A DNA stretch of 64,000 nucleotides from Nesterenkonia xinjiangensis (GCF_013410745.1 NZ_JACCFY010000001.1:992001-1056000); one strand, 5' to 3'; numbered from the stretch's first letter, positions 15,751-25,008 are shown. Made by a program: numbers and translations. Notes: a model not told the origin generated them from the letters alone.

Positions 15751-17163
15751 ATGATCCTGGGCATCATCGGCATCATCGTGTCCCTGCTGCTGCTGATCAC
15801 GCTCGCCTACCGGGGCGTGCCGGTCATCCTGGCCGCCCCCATCTCCGCCGTCGTCTGCCTGGTGTTCTCCGGGGCCCCGATCCTGGCCTCCTACACCGAG
15901 GTGTTCATGCCCGCGATGGCCGGGTTCGTGGGCAGCTGGTTCCCGATCTTCCTCGTCGGGGCCATCTTCGGGATCCTGATGACGGTCACCGGCTACGCCG
16001 AGTCCATCGCGCGCTCCGTGACCGGTTGGATCGGCAGCCGCAGCGCCATCGCCGCCACGGTGATCACCTCCGCGCTGATGACCTATGGCGGCATCAGCCT
16101 GTTCGTGGTCGCCTTCGTGATGTACCCGCTGGCCCGCGAACTGTTCCGGGTGGCCGACATCCCGCGCCGGCTGATCCCCGGCACCATCGCCCTGGGCATC
16201 TTCACCTTCACGATGACCGCCCTGCCGGGGTCCCCTCAGGTGCAGAACATCATCCCCGGCCAGTTCTTCGACACCGGCGCCTACGCAGGCCCGGGGGTCG
16301 GCATCCTCGGCGGCACGCTGATCTTCGGACTGGGCCTGCTGTGGCTGGAGCACCGCCGTCGCAGCCTGATCACCAAGGGCGAGCACTTCGAATCCCCGGA
16401 GTCCAAGAAGGTCATCGGCGGCTCCGCCGACGACGGCTCCTCGGTCACCACCGCGCTCTCCCCGCCGAACCGCCTGGTCCCCTTCCTGCCGCTGCTGACC
16501 GTCTTCGTGGTGAACTTCGCCTGCACCCTGGTGATCTTCCCCGCCCTGGACTGGTCCTACCTGCAGGAGGACACCTTCGGCGGCATCACCTACGACTCCC
16601 GCGCCGGGCTGTGGGCCGTGATGGTGGCCATCCTGGTCGCCATCGCACTGATCGTCGCGATGAACTTCGGCCAGTGGAGCACCCTGAAGGTCGGCTTCAG
16701 CGACGGCGTCAAGCGCTCCATGCTCCCGATCTTCTCCACCGCCTCCGAGGTGGGCTACGGCGCCGTCGTCGCCTCGGTGGCGGCCTTCGCCGTAGTGCGT
16801 GACTCCGTGTTCGGCATGGGGGCCAATGCCCTGGTGACCTCGGTGGTCACCACCTCGATCACCGCCGGGCTGACCGGTTCCTCCTCCGGCGGGATGACCA
16901 TCGCGCTGAACGCCCTGGGAGGGGACCTGCGCGCCATGGCAGAGGCCGAGGGCATGAGCCTGGAGATGATGCACCGGCTCACCGCCATGGCAGCCGGCGG
17001 CCTGGACACGCTTCCCCATTCCGGCGCCGTCGTCACCCTGCTGATCGTCTGCGGGCTCACCCATCGCCAGTCGTATAAGGACATCGGTATGGTGACGCTT
17101 GTCATCCCTGTGCTGGTCGTGGCGGCGCTGATCGCTCTGGTCTCCGCCGTCGGCGGGTTCTGA
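15751..17163 (+). CDS. GntP-family permease, probable 3-hydroxybutyrate importer
   Basis: The 470-residue integral membrane protein has about 12-13 helices and GntP/ion-transporter features: a helix break at FTMTALPGSPQVQNIIPG and a conserved glycine/serine-rich segment TAGLTGSSSGGMTIALNALG. Family members are proton symporters for gluconate and related carboxylates. The following dehydrogenase and CoA-transferase genes make 3-hydroxybutyrate (or acetoacetate) the most likely substrate, which is an inference. GAGGAG lies about 7 nt before the ATG. Confidence 0.85.
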   Translation: MILGIIGIIVSLLLLITLAYRGVPVILAAPISAVVCLVFSGAPILASYTEVFMPAMAGFVGSWFPIFLVGAIFGILMTVTGYAESIARSVTGWIGSRSAIAATVITSALMTYGGISLFVVAFVMYPLARELFRVADIPRRLIPGTIALGIFTFTMTALPGSPQVQNIIPGQFFDTGAYAGPGVGILGGTLIFGLGLLWLEHRRRSLITKGEHFESPESKKVIGGSADDGSSVTTALSPPNRLVPFLPLLTVFVVNFACTLVIFPALDWSYLQEDTFGGITYDSRAGLWAVMVAILVAIALIVAMNFGQWSTLKVGFSDGVKRSMLPIFSTASEVGYGAVVASVAAFAVVRDSVFGMGANALVTSVVTTSITAGLTGSSSGGMTIALNALGGDLRAMAEAEGMSLEMMHRLTAMAAGGLDTLPHSGAVVTLLIVCGLTHRQSYKDIGMVTLVIPVLVVAALIALVSAVGGF

Positions 17164-17258
17164 TCCGGATATCCGGCCCAGCTTCACCGGCCTCCCGGCC
17201 CCATGCCTCCCCGACCCCGACACTCCGTCCCTGTCCCCGACCTCCCAGGAGAAGCCTG

Positions 17259-18056
17259 ATGGACCAGACCATCGCCCGGACCCCACCGATCCAGCCCGAC
17301 ACGCTGGCCGGCCGCCGCGCCGTCGTCACCGGAGGGGCCTCCGGGATCGGGGCGGCCTGCGTGCGGGCCCTCGCCGCCGCCGGTGCGCGGGTGACGGTGT
17401 GCGACCTCGACGGCGACGCCGCCCGCACGCTGGCCGCGGAGGTCGGCGGCGCCGCCTGGGCGGTGGACCTCTCCGACACCGCCGCCCTGGAGGAGCTCGA
17501 CGAAGCGTCCGGGGTCCACGAGGCCGACATCCTGGTCAACAGCGCCGGCATCCAGCGAGTCGCACCCCTGCACGAGTTCGATCCCGAGGCGTGGCGGCTC
17601 ATGCACCGGCTGATGGTCGAGTCCCCGTTCCTGCTGATCCGGGCCGCACTGCCCGGCATGTACCAGCGTGGCTTCGGCCGGATCCTCAACATCTCCTCGG
17701 TGCACGGGCTGCGCGCCAGCCCCTTCAAGTCCGCCTATGTGGCCGCCAAGCACGCGCTGGAGGGACTCTCGAAGGTCACCGCCCTGGAGGGTGCTGAGCA
17801 CGGAGTGACCTCCAACTGCCTCAACCCCGCCTATGTGCGCACCCCTCTGGTGGAGAAGCAGATCGCCGACCAGGCGCGCATCCACAGCATCGACGAGGAC
17901 CAGGTGATCGAGCAGATCATGCTCACCGAGTCTGCGGTCAAGCGGCTCGTGGAGCCAGAGGAGGTGGCGTCGCTGGCCACCTGGCTGGCCTCCGACGCCG
18001 CCGGCATGGTGACCGGCACCTCCTACGCCATCGACGGCGGCTGGTCGGCGAGCTGA
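17259..18056 (+). CDS. bdhA: 3-hydroxybutyrate dehydrogenase (SDR family)
   Basis: This is a 265-residue classical short-chain dehydrogenase. The cofactor loop is TGGASGIG (24-31), the structural NSAG motif is present, the catalytic serine lies in ILNISSVHG, and the Tyr/Lys pair is in SAYVAAKHALEGL. The HGLRASPFKSAY context and length match bacterial 3-hydroxybutyrate dehydrogenases, which oxidise D-3-hydroxybutyrate to acetoacetate with NAD+. The CoA-transferase subunits that follow would activate the acetoacetate. AGGAG lies 8-9 nt before the ATG. Confidence 0.85.
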   Translation: MDQTIARTPPIQPDTLAGRRAVVTGGASGIGAACVRALAAAGARVTVCDLDGDAARTLAAEVGGAAWAVDLSDTAALEELDEASGVHEADILVNSAGIQRVAPLHEFDPEAWRLMHRLMVESPFLLIRAALPGMYQRGFGRILNISSVHGLRASPFKSAYVAAKHALEGLSKVTALEGAEHGVTSNCLNPAYVRTPLVEKQIADQARIHSIDEDQVIEQIMLTESAVKRLVEPEEVASLATWLASDAAGMVTGTSYAIDGGWSAS

Positions 18057-18145
18057 CCAGCCGCAGGCCTCCCCGCAAGCACGTAGTCCTTCAGCCCTCG
18101 AATCCCAGCCCCGAGTCCCAGCCCCCGAGTCCCTGAGGAGGACCC

Positions 18146-18928
18146 ATGACCATCGACAAGACCGTGGCGACCGCCGCTGAGGCAGTCGCCGACATCCCTG
18201 ACGGCGCCTCGCTCGCCGTGGGAGGTTTCGGCCTCTCCGGCAACCCGATTCAGCTCATCGAGGCGCTGTTGGAGCAGGGCGCCTCCGGGCTCTCCGTGGC
18301 CTCCAACAACTGCGGAGTGGACGGCTGGGGCCTGGGCGTCCTGCTCGCCGCCCACCGGATCGCGAAGATGACCTCCTCCTATGTGGGGGAGAACAAGGAG
18401 TTCGCCCGGCAGTACCTGGAGGGCGAGCTCGAGCTGGAGCTGGTCCCGCAGGGCACGCTGGCGGAGAAGATGCGCGCCGGCGGCGCCGGGATCCCCGCGT
18501 TCTACACCCGCTCCGGGGTGGGCACCCAGGTCGCCGACGGCGGCATCCCGATGGCCTACGACGGGTCGGGCGGCGTGGCCAAGGAGTCTCCGCCCAAGGA
18601 GGTCCGCCCCTTCACCGTCCACGACGGCCGCCAGCTGGAGTTCGTCCTGGAAGAGTCGATCGTCACCGACTTCTCCCTGGTGCACGCCGTGCGCGGCGAC
18701 CGGCACGGCAACCTGGTCTTCAACAAGGCCGCACGGCAGTTCAGCCCCGACGCCGCCATGGCAGGCCGGGTCTGCATCGCCCAGGTGGAGGAGCTCGTCG
18801 AACCCGGGGAGATCGACCCCGACGCCGTCCACCTGCCCGGGGTCTTCGTGCACCGGATCGTGGAGGTCGGCCCTGAGATCGAGAAGCCCATCGAGAAGCG
18901 CACCGTCCGCAGCGACGAGAAGGAGTGA
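18146..18928 (+). CDS. scoA: 3-oxoacid CoA-transferase, subunit A
   Basis: The 260-residue protein is a class I CoA-transferase alpha subunit. It has the N-terminal CoA-binding segment [20 protein letters not shown] and the family block [20 protein letters not shown]. With subunit B (18936) it moves CoA from succinyl-CoA to acetoacetate, which fits the preceding dehydrogenase. Related butyrate/acetate CoA-transferases cannot be excluded from sequence alone. A GAGGAGGA ribosome binding site precedes the ATG. Confidence 0.88.
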   Translation: MTIDKTVATAAEAVADIPDGASLAVGGFGLSGNPIQLIEALLEQGASGLSVASNNCGVDGWGLGVLLAAHRIAKMTSSYVGENKEFARQYLEGELELELVPQGTLAEKMRAGGAGIPAFYTRSGVGTQVADGGIPMAYDGSGGVAKESPPKEVRPFTVHDGRQLEFVLEESIVTDFSLVHAVRGDRHGNLVFNKAARQFSPDAAMAGRVCIAQVEELVEPGEIDPDAVHLPGVFVHRIVEVGPEIEKPIEKRTVRSDEKE

Positions 18929-18935
18929 TCGCGCC

Positions 18936-19592
18936 ATGACCACTGAGACCCGTGCTGGCTGGACCCGCGACCAGATGGCCGCCCGCGCCGCCGACGAGCT
19001 GCGCGACGGCGCCTATGTGAACCTGGGCATCGGGATGCCCACGCTGATCCCGAACCACATCCCGGCCGAGCGCACCGTGGTGCTGCAGTCGGAGAACGGC
19101 ATCCTCGGAGTGGGCCCCTACCCCGCAGAGGACGCCGTGGATCCGGACCTGATCAACGCCGGCAAGGAGACCGTCACGGTGCTCCCCGGCGCGGCGTTCT
19201 TCGACTCCTCCACCAGCTTCGGGATGATCCGCGGCGGCAAGATCGACGTGGCCGTGCTGGGCGGGATGCAGGTGGCGGAGAACGGCGACCTCGCCAACTG
19301 GATGGTGCCCGGCAAGATGGTCAAGGGCATGGGCGGTGCCATGGATCTGGTCCACGGGGCGGAGCGAGTCATCTGCCTGATGGACCATGTGGCCAAGTAC
19401 GGCTCCCCGAAGATCATCCCCCAGTGCACCCTCCCGCTGACCGGCAAGGCCGTGGTGGACCGCATCATCACCGACCTGGCGGTGATCGACGTCGTCGGCT
19501 CCGAGAACCAGCCGCGCCTGCAGCTGGTGGAGACCGCACCGGGCGTGAGCGAGGCACAGGTGCGCGAGGCCACCGGCGTGGAGCTGCACTGA
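18936..19592 (+). CDS. scoB: 3-oxoacid CoA-transferase, subunit B
   Basis: The 218-residue beta subunit contains [15 protein letters not shown] and the catalytic glutamate E53 in [10 protein letters not shown]. The acyl group is transferred through a glutamyl-CoA thioester at this residue. The start at 18936 follows subunit A by 7 bp, with AAGGAG (18920-18925) inside the end of the previous gene, so the two are co-translated. The frame is open far upstream, but only as an overlap with subunit A. It closes the proposed hydroxybutyrate catabolic operon. Confidence 0.9.
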   Translation: MTTETRAGWTRDQMAARAADELRDGAYVNLGIGMPTLIPNHIPAERTVVLQSENGILGVGPYPAEDAVDPDLINAGKETVTVLPGAAFFDSSTSFGMIRGGKIDVAVLGGMQVAENGDLANWMVPGKMVKGMGGAMDLVHGAERVICLMDHVAKYGSPKIIPQCTLPLTGKAVVDRIITDLAVIDVVGSENQPRLQLVETAPGVSEAQVREATGVELH

Positions 19593-19656
19593 GTCCTCCT
19601 GGGCTGCACCGGGACGGGCATCCACCCTCGGACCGACTGGTCGGTAGACTCTGGAC

Positions 19657-20649
19657 GTGACCGACGCACAGAACACCGACGCCCCGCACAGGCCCGCGCC
19701 GCAGCCGACGCTCCCCACGAAGGTCTCCGACGTCTTCGACCCCTGGCAGTGGCGCCAGGTGGAGGGCTTCGAGCTGGAGGACATCACCTACCACCGGCGG
19801 GTGGAGCGCGACCGCGACGGACGGATCCTGCGCGACCTGCCGGCCGTCCGCATCGCCTTCGACCGGCCGGAGGTGCGCAACGCCTTCCGCCCTGGCACCG
19901 TGGACGAGCTCTACCGCACCCTGGACCATGCGCGCATGACCCCCGACGTCGGCGCCGTGCTGCTGACCGGCAACGGCCCCTCCCCGAAGGACGGCGGGCA
20001 TTCCTTCTGCTCCGGTGGGGACCAGCGCATCCGCGGCCGGGACGGCTACCGCTACGCCTCCGGAGAGACCGCCGAGACGGTGGATCCCGCCCAGGCGGGC
20101 CGGCTGCACATCCTCGAGGTGCAGCGGCTGATCCGCACCATGCCGAAGGTCGTCATCGCCGTGGTCAACGGCTGGGCCGCCGGCGGCGGGCACTCCCTGC
20201 ACGTGGTCGCCGACCTCACCCTCGCGTCGAAGCAGCACGGGAGGTTCAAGCAGACCGATGCCACGGTGGGCTCCTTCGACGCCGGCTACGGCTCCGCCCT
20301 GCTCGCCCGCCAGGTGGGACAGAAGAAGGCCCGGGAGATCTTCTTCCTGGCCAGAGAGCACTCTGCCGACGACATGGTCGCCGCCGGGGCCGTCAACGAG
20401 GCGGTGGACCACTCCCGGCTGGAGGAGGTCGCGCTCGAGTGGTGCACCGACATCGCCGCCCAGTCCCCGCAGGCTGTGCGGATGCTGAAGTTCGCCTTCA
20501 ACGCCGCCGACGACGGGCTGGCCGGTCAGCAGGTCTTCGCCGGGGAGGCTACTCGGATGGGATACATGACCGACGAGGCCGTGGAGGGCCGCGACGCGTT
20601 CCTGCAGAAGCGGGCCCCGGACTGGTCCAGCTTCCCGTACTACTTCTGA
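19657..20649 (+). CDS. menB: 1,4-dihydroxy-2-naphthoyl-CoA synthase
   Basis: The 330-residue crotonase-family protein carries the MenB hallmark GGDQRIRGRDGY, plus VINGWAAGGGHSLHVVADLT-like sequence for the oxyanion loop and the C-terminal FLQKRAPDWSSFPYYF typical of MenB. It closes the second ring of o-succinylbenzoyl-CoA in menaquinone synthesis. The N-terminus is somewhat longer than in E. coli MenB. The GTG at 19657 is preceded by TAGACT (19645-19650) with a 6-nt gap, indicating leaderless initiation. It heads the menB-menE-menA cluster. Confidence 0.94.
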   Translation: MTDAQNTDAPHRPAPQPTLPTKVSDVFDPWQWRQVEGFELEDITYHRRVERDRDGRILRDLPAVRIAFDRPEVRNAFRPGTVDELYRTLDHARMTPDVGAVLLTGNGPSPKDGGHSFCSGGDQRIRGRDGYRYASGETAETVDPAQAGRLHILEVQRLIRTMPKVVIAVVNGWAAGGGHSLHVVADLTLASKQHGRFKQTDATVGSFDAGYGSALLARQVGQKKAREIFFLAREHSADDMVAAGAVNEAVDHSRLEEVALEWCTDIAAQSPQAVRMLKFAFNAADDGLAGQQVFAGEATRMGYMTDEAVEGRDAFLQKRAPDWSSFPYYF

Positions 20650-20679
20650 GCCCTGAATCCACGTTGCCCAGGAGAACCC

Positions 20680-21870
20680 ATGAACCCTCCTGCACCCTCC
20701 CCCGACTTCTGGATCGGCCCTGCGCTGGAGGCGCTCGACGCCGCTCTGCGCGGAGAGACTCCCCCGGTCGAGTTCCTGCCCTCCGACGACGACGGCGTCC
20801 CGCGCTGGGTCAGCCGTCCGGACGCGACGCTGGCTGAGGGGCCACGCCCCGCCGTCGTCGTGCGCACCTCCGGCTCCACCGGAACCGCCAAGCAGACTCT
20901 GCTGTCGGCCGAGGCGCTGCGGGCCTCCGCCGAGGCCACCGCCGAGACGCTCAGTGGGCACGGGCAGTGGCTGCTGCCCCTGCAGCCCAGCTACGTGGCC
21001 GGCCTGGCGGTGCTCTCCCGCAGCCTGGTCGCGGGCACCGTGCCGGTCCCTCTGCTGGCAGGCACCACTGATCCGGCGACCGTCGCCCAGGCCGCCGAGC
21101 AGATGACCGCGCAGCGACGCTTCGTCTCTCTGGTGCCCACTCAGCTGAGCCGGCTGCTGGAGACCGGGGACGCCCGCACTGTGGAGGCGCTGCGCCGTTT
21201 CGACACGATCCTGCTCGGCGGCGGGGCCTCGCCCGCACCGCTGCTGCGCCGGGCAGAGGATGTCGGGCTGACCGTGGTGCGCACCTACGGGATGAGCGAG
21301 ACCTGCGGCGGCTGCGTCTATGACGGTCGCCCGCTGCCGGGCGTCGGAGTGGACACGGACGAGACCGGGCGGGTCCGGCTCTCCGGGCAGATGGTCGCAC
21401 TGGGCTACCTCGATGACGAGGAGCTGACCGCCGCACACTTCGACGTCGCGCCCGTCACCGGGCACCGGCGCTTCCGCACCGACGACCTGGGCGCCCTCAC
21501 CACCGGCGAGGACCACAGCGCCGGGCAGCCGAGGCTGAGCATCTCCGGACGCGCCGACGACGTCATCAACACCGGCGGGGTGAAGGTCTCCGCCGAGCAG
21601 GTCCGGGCCACGCTGCTGGAGCAGCACGCCGTCCGCGACGCCTTCGTGGGGGCCGCTCCGGACCCGGACTGGGGCCAGCGGGTCTGCGCCGCCGTGGTGC
21701 TGACCACTGGTTCCCGCAGCGAGGACACCGTGGACCGTCTGCGCGAGGCCGTCCGGGAGGCGCAGGGGCCGGCCGCGGTGCCCAAGCAGCTGCACGTGCT
21801 GCGGGCGCTGCCTCTGCTGGCCTCCGGGAAGCCGGATCGACGAGAATTGCTCAGGATGTTCGCCGGCTGA
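20680..21870 (+). CDS. menE: o-Succinylbenzoate-CoA ligase (AMP-binding enzyme)
   Basis: The 396-residue adenylate-forming enzyme is shorter than most acyl-CoA ligases, as is usual for actinobacterial MenE. It has the P-loop RTSGSTGTAKQTLLS, the motif TYGMSETCGGCVYDG, and the C-terminal hinge/lysine region (SGRADDVINTGGVKVSAEQV, then LPLLASGKPDRREL). It converts o-succinylbenzoate to its CoA ester, the substrate of the upstream menB product. AGGAG is 8 nt before the ATG, and the gene is 30 bp after menB. Confidence 0.9.
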   Translation: MNPPAPSPDFWIGPALEALDAALRGETPPVEFLPSDDDGVPRWVSRPDATLAEGPRPAVVVRTSGSTGTAKQTLLSAEALRASAEATAETLSGHGQWLLPLQPSYVAGLAVLSRSLVAGTVPVPLLAGTTDPATVAQAAEQMTAQRRFVSLVPTQLSRLLETGDARTVEALRRFDTILLGGGASPAPLLRRAEDVGLTVVRTYGMSETCGGCVYDGRPLPGVGVDTDETGRVRLSGQMVALGYLDDEELTAAHFDVAPVTGHRRFRTDDLGALTTGEDHSAGQPRLSISGRADDVINTGGVKVSAEQVRATLLEQHAVRDAFVGAAPDPDWGQRVCAAVVLTTGSRSEDTVDRLREAVREAQGPAAVPKQLHVLRALPLLASGKPDRRELLRMFAG

Positions 21871-21944
21871 CCAGCGAGACCTCAGCATCACTGGCACGCA
21901 GCACCGCCCGCACGTATCACCGCCCGCACCATCGAAGGAGACTT

Positions 21945-22820
21945 GTGGCCGCCACCTGGGACTGGATCGCCGGAGCCCGCCCCCGCACGCTGCCCATGGC
22001 GGTGGCACCGGTGGTGATCGGTGCCGCCGCGGCCGCCGGACTGGGTTCCTTCGATCTGCTCATCGGAGCCCTGGCGATGGTCGTCGCACTGGCCCTGCAG
22101 GTGGGCGTGAACTACGCCAACGACTACTCGGACGGGGTGCGCGGCACCGACGACGCCCGAGTGGGTCCCATGCGGCTCACCGCCAGCGGCACGGCCTCCC
22201 CGGCCGCGGTGAAGGCAGCTGCCTTCATGTCCTTCGGAGTCGCCGGGGTCGCCGGGCTGGTGATCGTGGCGCTCTCCGGGATGTGGTGGATGGTGGCTGT
22301 GGGGGCGCTCTGCGTGCTGGCCGCCTGGTGGTACACCGGGGGCTCGCGCCCCTACGGCTACCTGGGACTGGGCGAGGTGATGGTGTTCGTCTTCTTCGGG
22401 CTGGTCGCCACTCTGGGCACCACCTGGGTGATGGCCGCACAGCTGAGCGCCGCGGCGGTGGTGGGTGCGGTGGGGTCCGGGCTGATCGCCTCAGCCCTGC
22501 TGATGGCCAACAACGTCCGGGACATCCCCACGGACACAGAGTCCGGAAAACTGACGCTGGCCGTGCGCCTGGGCGAGCGGAAGGCGCGGACCAGCTACGT
22601 GGCGATGATCGGCGTCGCGGTGCTGCTGCCGCTCTCGCTGGCGACGACGAACCCCTGGTTCCTGCTGGTGGTGCTGGTGTGGCCGCTCTGCGCCGGGCCG
22701 GTGCGGATCATGCTCTCCTCCCGGCACACCGGGAGCGCGCTGATCACCGTCCTGCAGCTGACCGGCCAGGTGAGTCTGGCGTTCGCGGCGACGATGACGG
22801 CCGCGATCCTGCTCGGCTGA
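21945..22820 (+). CDS. menA: 1,4-dihydroxy-2-naphthoate polyprenyltransferase
   Basis: The 291-residue UbiA-family membrane enzyme has about eight to nine helices. Its first Asp-rich prenyl-diphosphate site is NYANDYSDGVRGTDD, and the second aspartate-containing loop is NNVRDIPTDTESGKLTLAVR. It attaches the polyprenyl chain to dihydroxynaphthoate, giving demethylmenaquinone. The start is GTG with GAAGGAGA about 8 nt upstream. Together with menB and menE this gives part of the menaquinone pathway; menF, menD, menC and menH are not in this window. Confidence 0.93.
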   Translation: MAATWDWIAGARPRTLPMAVAPVVIGAAAAAGLGSFDLLIGALAMVVALALQVGVNYANDYSDGVRGTDDARVGPMRLTASGTASPAAVKAAAFMSFGVAGVAGLVIVALSGMWWMVAVGALCVLAAWWYTGGSRPYGYLGLGEVMVFVFFGLVATLGTTWVMAAQLSAAAVVGAVGSGLIASALLMANNVRDIPTDTESGKLTLAVRLGERKARTSYVAMIGVAVLLPLSLATTNPWFLLVVLVWPLCAGPVRIMLSSRHTGSALITVLQLTGQVSLAFAATMTAAILLG

Positions 22821-22832
22821 ACGGGCCCGCGG

Positions 22833-22863
22833 CGCTGGGGTGATCAGACGCTGGGGTGATCAG
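22833..22863. repeat. 15-bp direct repeat at a gene end
   Basis: CGCTGGGGTGATCAG occurs at 22833-22847 and again at 22849-22863, one base apart. The second copy contains the stop codon (TCA on this strand, 22860-22862) of the minus-strand gene at 22860. The first copy lies just beyond it, so this looks like a recent small tandem duplication. Confidence 0.8.
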
Positions 22864-23378
22864 TTGTTGCGCGGGTCCTCGACGTCTGTGTCCTCTGCCG
22901 CCTCCCCGGTGGCATCCTCCGGGTCCTTCGCGGGCCGCCCGTTGCCTGGGTGCTCCTCCGCGGCGCCGGCGGCCTGATCGGTGGTGCCAGTCTCAGGCTG
23001 CGGGGCGTCGTCGGGCTTCTCCTGCTGCTGGCCCTTCTGGATCTGGTCCTTCTGCTTGGCCCTGAGCTCGGCCTCCTTGCGGCGGAGCTCCTCCTCGCGC
23101 TGCTTCTGCCGACGCTGGATCTCGAGGTTCTGCAGGAAGTTGGGGTCGTCGTCGGGGGCAGAAGTGCGTTTGGGCGCGGCTCCCGGGGTCCCTGCCCTGG
23201 GGCGGCCGAGGCCCAGCCACAGCCCAGCGCCGAGGAACGGCACGAACACGATCACCGCGAGCCAGGCACTCTTGCCCAGGACCCTCACGCGGTGGCGCGG
23301 GGTCTGGATGCATTCGATCAGGCTGTAGATCATCAGCCCGACACCCACGATTCCCAGCGGGACGATCACCTTCAACAT
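22860..23378 (-). CDS. PLDc_N (phospholipase D-nuclease N-terminal-like) membrane protein
   Basis: The 172-residue protein has two N-terminal helices (about 3-22 and 36-58) enclosing IECIQTPRHRVRVLGKSAW, the pattern of PLDc_N/cardiolipin-synthase N-terminal domains. A long charged K/E/Q-rich coiled coil (about 78-125) and an acidic tail follow. There is no nuclease domain. Such small proteins are often found beside men genes in actinobacteria, but their role is unknown. TACCCT (complement of 23386-23391) ends 7 nt before the ATG, suggesting a leaderless transcript. Confidence 0.8.
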   Translation of the reverse strand: MLKVIVPLGIVGVGLMIYSLIECIQTPRHRVRVLGKSAWLAVIVFVPFLGAGLWLGLGRPRAGTPGAAPKRTSAPDDDPNFLQNLEIQRRQKQREEELRRKEAELRAKQKDQIQKGQQQEKPDDAPQPETGTTDQAAGAAEEHPGNGRPAKDPEDATGEAAEDTDVEDPRNN

Positions 23379-23477
23379 ATCTTCCAGGGTAGTTCATCGG
23401 CCCTGCCTGTTCACGCCGAGACCGCCTGGTCAGCTCACCGCGGACACATTGTGCTCTACAGGACGTAGAATCGGGTG

Positions 23478-23846
23478 ATGGCCGTTCTCAAGTACACCGT
23501 GCTCCGCCTGGCGACGTTCTTCATCCTCTTCGCCGCCTGCCTCCTGCTGGAGCTGGGCATGATCTTCGCCCTGATCGTGGGTCTGCTGGGCTCCTGGGCC
23601 GTGGGTTACCTGTTCTTCAACCGGCTCCGCGTGGAGGCCGGGGAGGCTCTGGCCCGGCGCTTCGGCGGAGACCGGCGGCTGGGCGCCTCGGAGCAGCAGG
23701 ACAACGCCGCCGAGGACGCCCTCGCCGAGGACTACCACGCGCAGCGCGAGCGGGAACGTGAGCAGGAGCGCCGCGAGGGGCGAGGAACGGGCCCCGGGCT
23801 CCCGGAGCAGGACGGACCCGGCGAGGACGACGATTCCCCGCGCTGA
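23478..23846 (+). CDS. DUF4229 family membrane protein
   Basis: The 122-residue protein has two membrane helices (about 8-25 and 28-48; FFILFAACLLLELGMIFALI) followed by LFFNRLRVEAGEALARRF and a long charged, acidic tail. This is the DUF4229 arrangement seen in Micrococcales. No function is known. TAGAAT (23466-23471) ends 6 nt before the ATG at 23478; an in-frame GTG directly upstream (23475) is less likely. The gene ends 11 bp before the palindromic repeat at 23857. Confidence 0.82.
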   Translation: MAVLKYTVLRLATFFILFAACLLLELGMIFALIVGLLGSWAVGYLFFNRLRVEAGEALARRFGGDRRLGASEQQDNAAEDALAEDYHAQREREREQERREGRGTGPGLPEQDGPGEDDDSPR

Positions 23847-23856
23847 CCCCTCCCCC

Positions 23857-23936
23857 TCGAGTGGCCACGAATCGCGGCATCTCACCCCCAGATACGGCGT
23901 GTCACCGGCCAGGCGCCGTGATTCGTGGCCACTCGA
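23857..23936. repeat. 80-bp palindromic repeat, copy 1
   Basis: Arms 23857-23873 (TCGAGTGGCCACGAATC) and 23920-23936 are perfect 17-bp reverse complements. The 46-nt centre holds CTCACCCCCAGATACGGCG and a nested ACGGCG/CGCCGT stem. The second copy (25009-25088) differs at 5 of 80 positions, all in the centre. It lies between two converging genes, so it may also end transcription. Confidence 0.9.
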
Positions 23937-23944
23937 TGTGCTCA

Positions 23945-24895
23945 TCAGCGCCCGTCCCATCCTCGCGAGTACAGCGCCCGGCGGATCTTCAGCAACCCTG
24001 CACGCCAGAACCCGCGACTGTGGTCCTTCGTGATCCGCAGCTCCAGCCAGCCCATCGCCTCCGCCCGCTCCGCCCGGCGGACGTCCTTGAGCACCTGCTG
24101 CGGGTCGGAATGCACCTCGACGCCGTCATACTGGATGGCGATCCGGTACTCGTCGATCGCCAGATCCGGCTGGAGGACGACCCGCCCGCGATCGTCGAAG
24201 ATCTTCGGATTGACCCGCGGCTCCGGCAGCCCGTCGCGCCACATCGCCAGGCGCAGCCGGGTCTCCTGCGGCGAGTCCGCCCCCACCCGTGCCAACTCAG
24301 CGGCCTGCCGGACCGTCCTGATCCCCCGACTTCGTCGACGCAGCGCGACGGCGGCCCGCAGCTCCGACAGCTCCAGGATCGACTCGCCCTGCTCACCGAA
24401 CTCCCTACGAGGTGAGCGCAGCATCTGATCGGCCAGGACCACGGCCTGCGTCTGAGACAGCCCGAGGGCCAGGTCCACCCAGGTGCGTCCCGGGCTGGTC
24501 ACGCGCACCCCGGCGACCACGGTCACCTGCTCGGCCGGCACCGTGGAGCGATGCGGCACGACGCCCTCGCGACGCACGCGTCCGGCGGAGCGCGGAGACG
24601 TCAGGTGCAGCGGACGTTCCAGGATGAAGCCGGACACCCCATGAAGCGCCGCCGCCGTCGCGTGGCTGGCCATCTGGGTTCCGTCTGCGGTGAGCACCTG
24701 CAGCAGCGCCAGCTCCTCCCCCGCCAGCGGATCGCAGTAGACCCCATGGCCCGGCTGAACCACCGCTCCATAGCCGAGGGCGCGCCGCAGCCCGGCGTCA
24801 GTCCACCCGTCGCGCAGCAGCTGCCGGCGGGTCCACGCGCCGTTCGGGGGCCGCGGCGGGAGCCGTCGTCGTCGATCGGACAGAGGGAACTCCAT
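23945..24895 (-). CDS. DUF559/VSR-like PD-(D/E)XK domain protein with AbiEi-like N-terminus
   Basis: The 316-residue protein has an N-terminal winged-helix-like region (RRQLLRDGWTDAGLRRAL), a middle region resembling AbiEi-type or transcriptional-regulator-like proteins (AAALHGVSGF, RTWVDLALGL), and a C-terminal endonuclease-like fold. Candidate active-site residues are E211 (SPQETRLRL), D244 (LQPDLAI) and the strand IAIQYDG. Relatives usually have Glu where Q255 stands here, so nuclease activity may be altered or lost. Such proteins occur in several copies in many actinobacteria and their role is unknown. The gene is framed by two near-identical palindromic repeats ending 8 bp after its stop and starting 113 bp before its start. 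Confidence 0.75.
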   Translation of the reverse strand: MEFPLSDRRRRLPPRPPNGAWTRRQLLRDGWTDAGLRRALGYGAVVQPGHGVYCDPLAGEELALLQVLTADGTQMASHATAAALHGVSGFILERPLHLTSPRSAGRVRREGVVPHRSTVPAEQVTVVAGVRVTSPGRTWVDLALGLSQTQAVVLADQMLRSPRREFGEQGESILELSELRAAVALRRRSRGIRTVRQAAELARVGADSPQETRLRLAMWRDGLPEPRVNPKIFDDRGRVVLQPDLAIDEYRIAIQYDGVEVHSDPQQVLKDVRRAERAEAMGWLELRITKDHSRGFWRAGLLKIRRALYSRGWDGR

Positions 24896-25008
24896 GGGCC
24901 CAACACACCCGCGGGCCCAGCGGGTCTACCACCTGCGCGGCTGCTCTGTGGAGGCTCCGGCGAGTCGTCACGGGCCGCCGTCGTCCTGTGGAGGAGGGAA
25001 CCCCGGCA

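Noticed and set aside
19468-22008. An 846-codon open frame on the minus strand opposite scoB, menB and menE
   Set aside because: It is antisense to three genes with clear motifs. Its translation is low-complexity G/R/H/V-rich, as expected from GC-biased third positions, with no recognisable domain.
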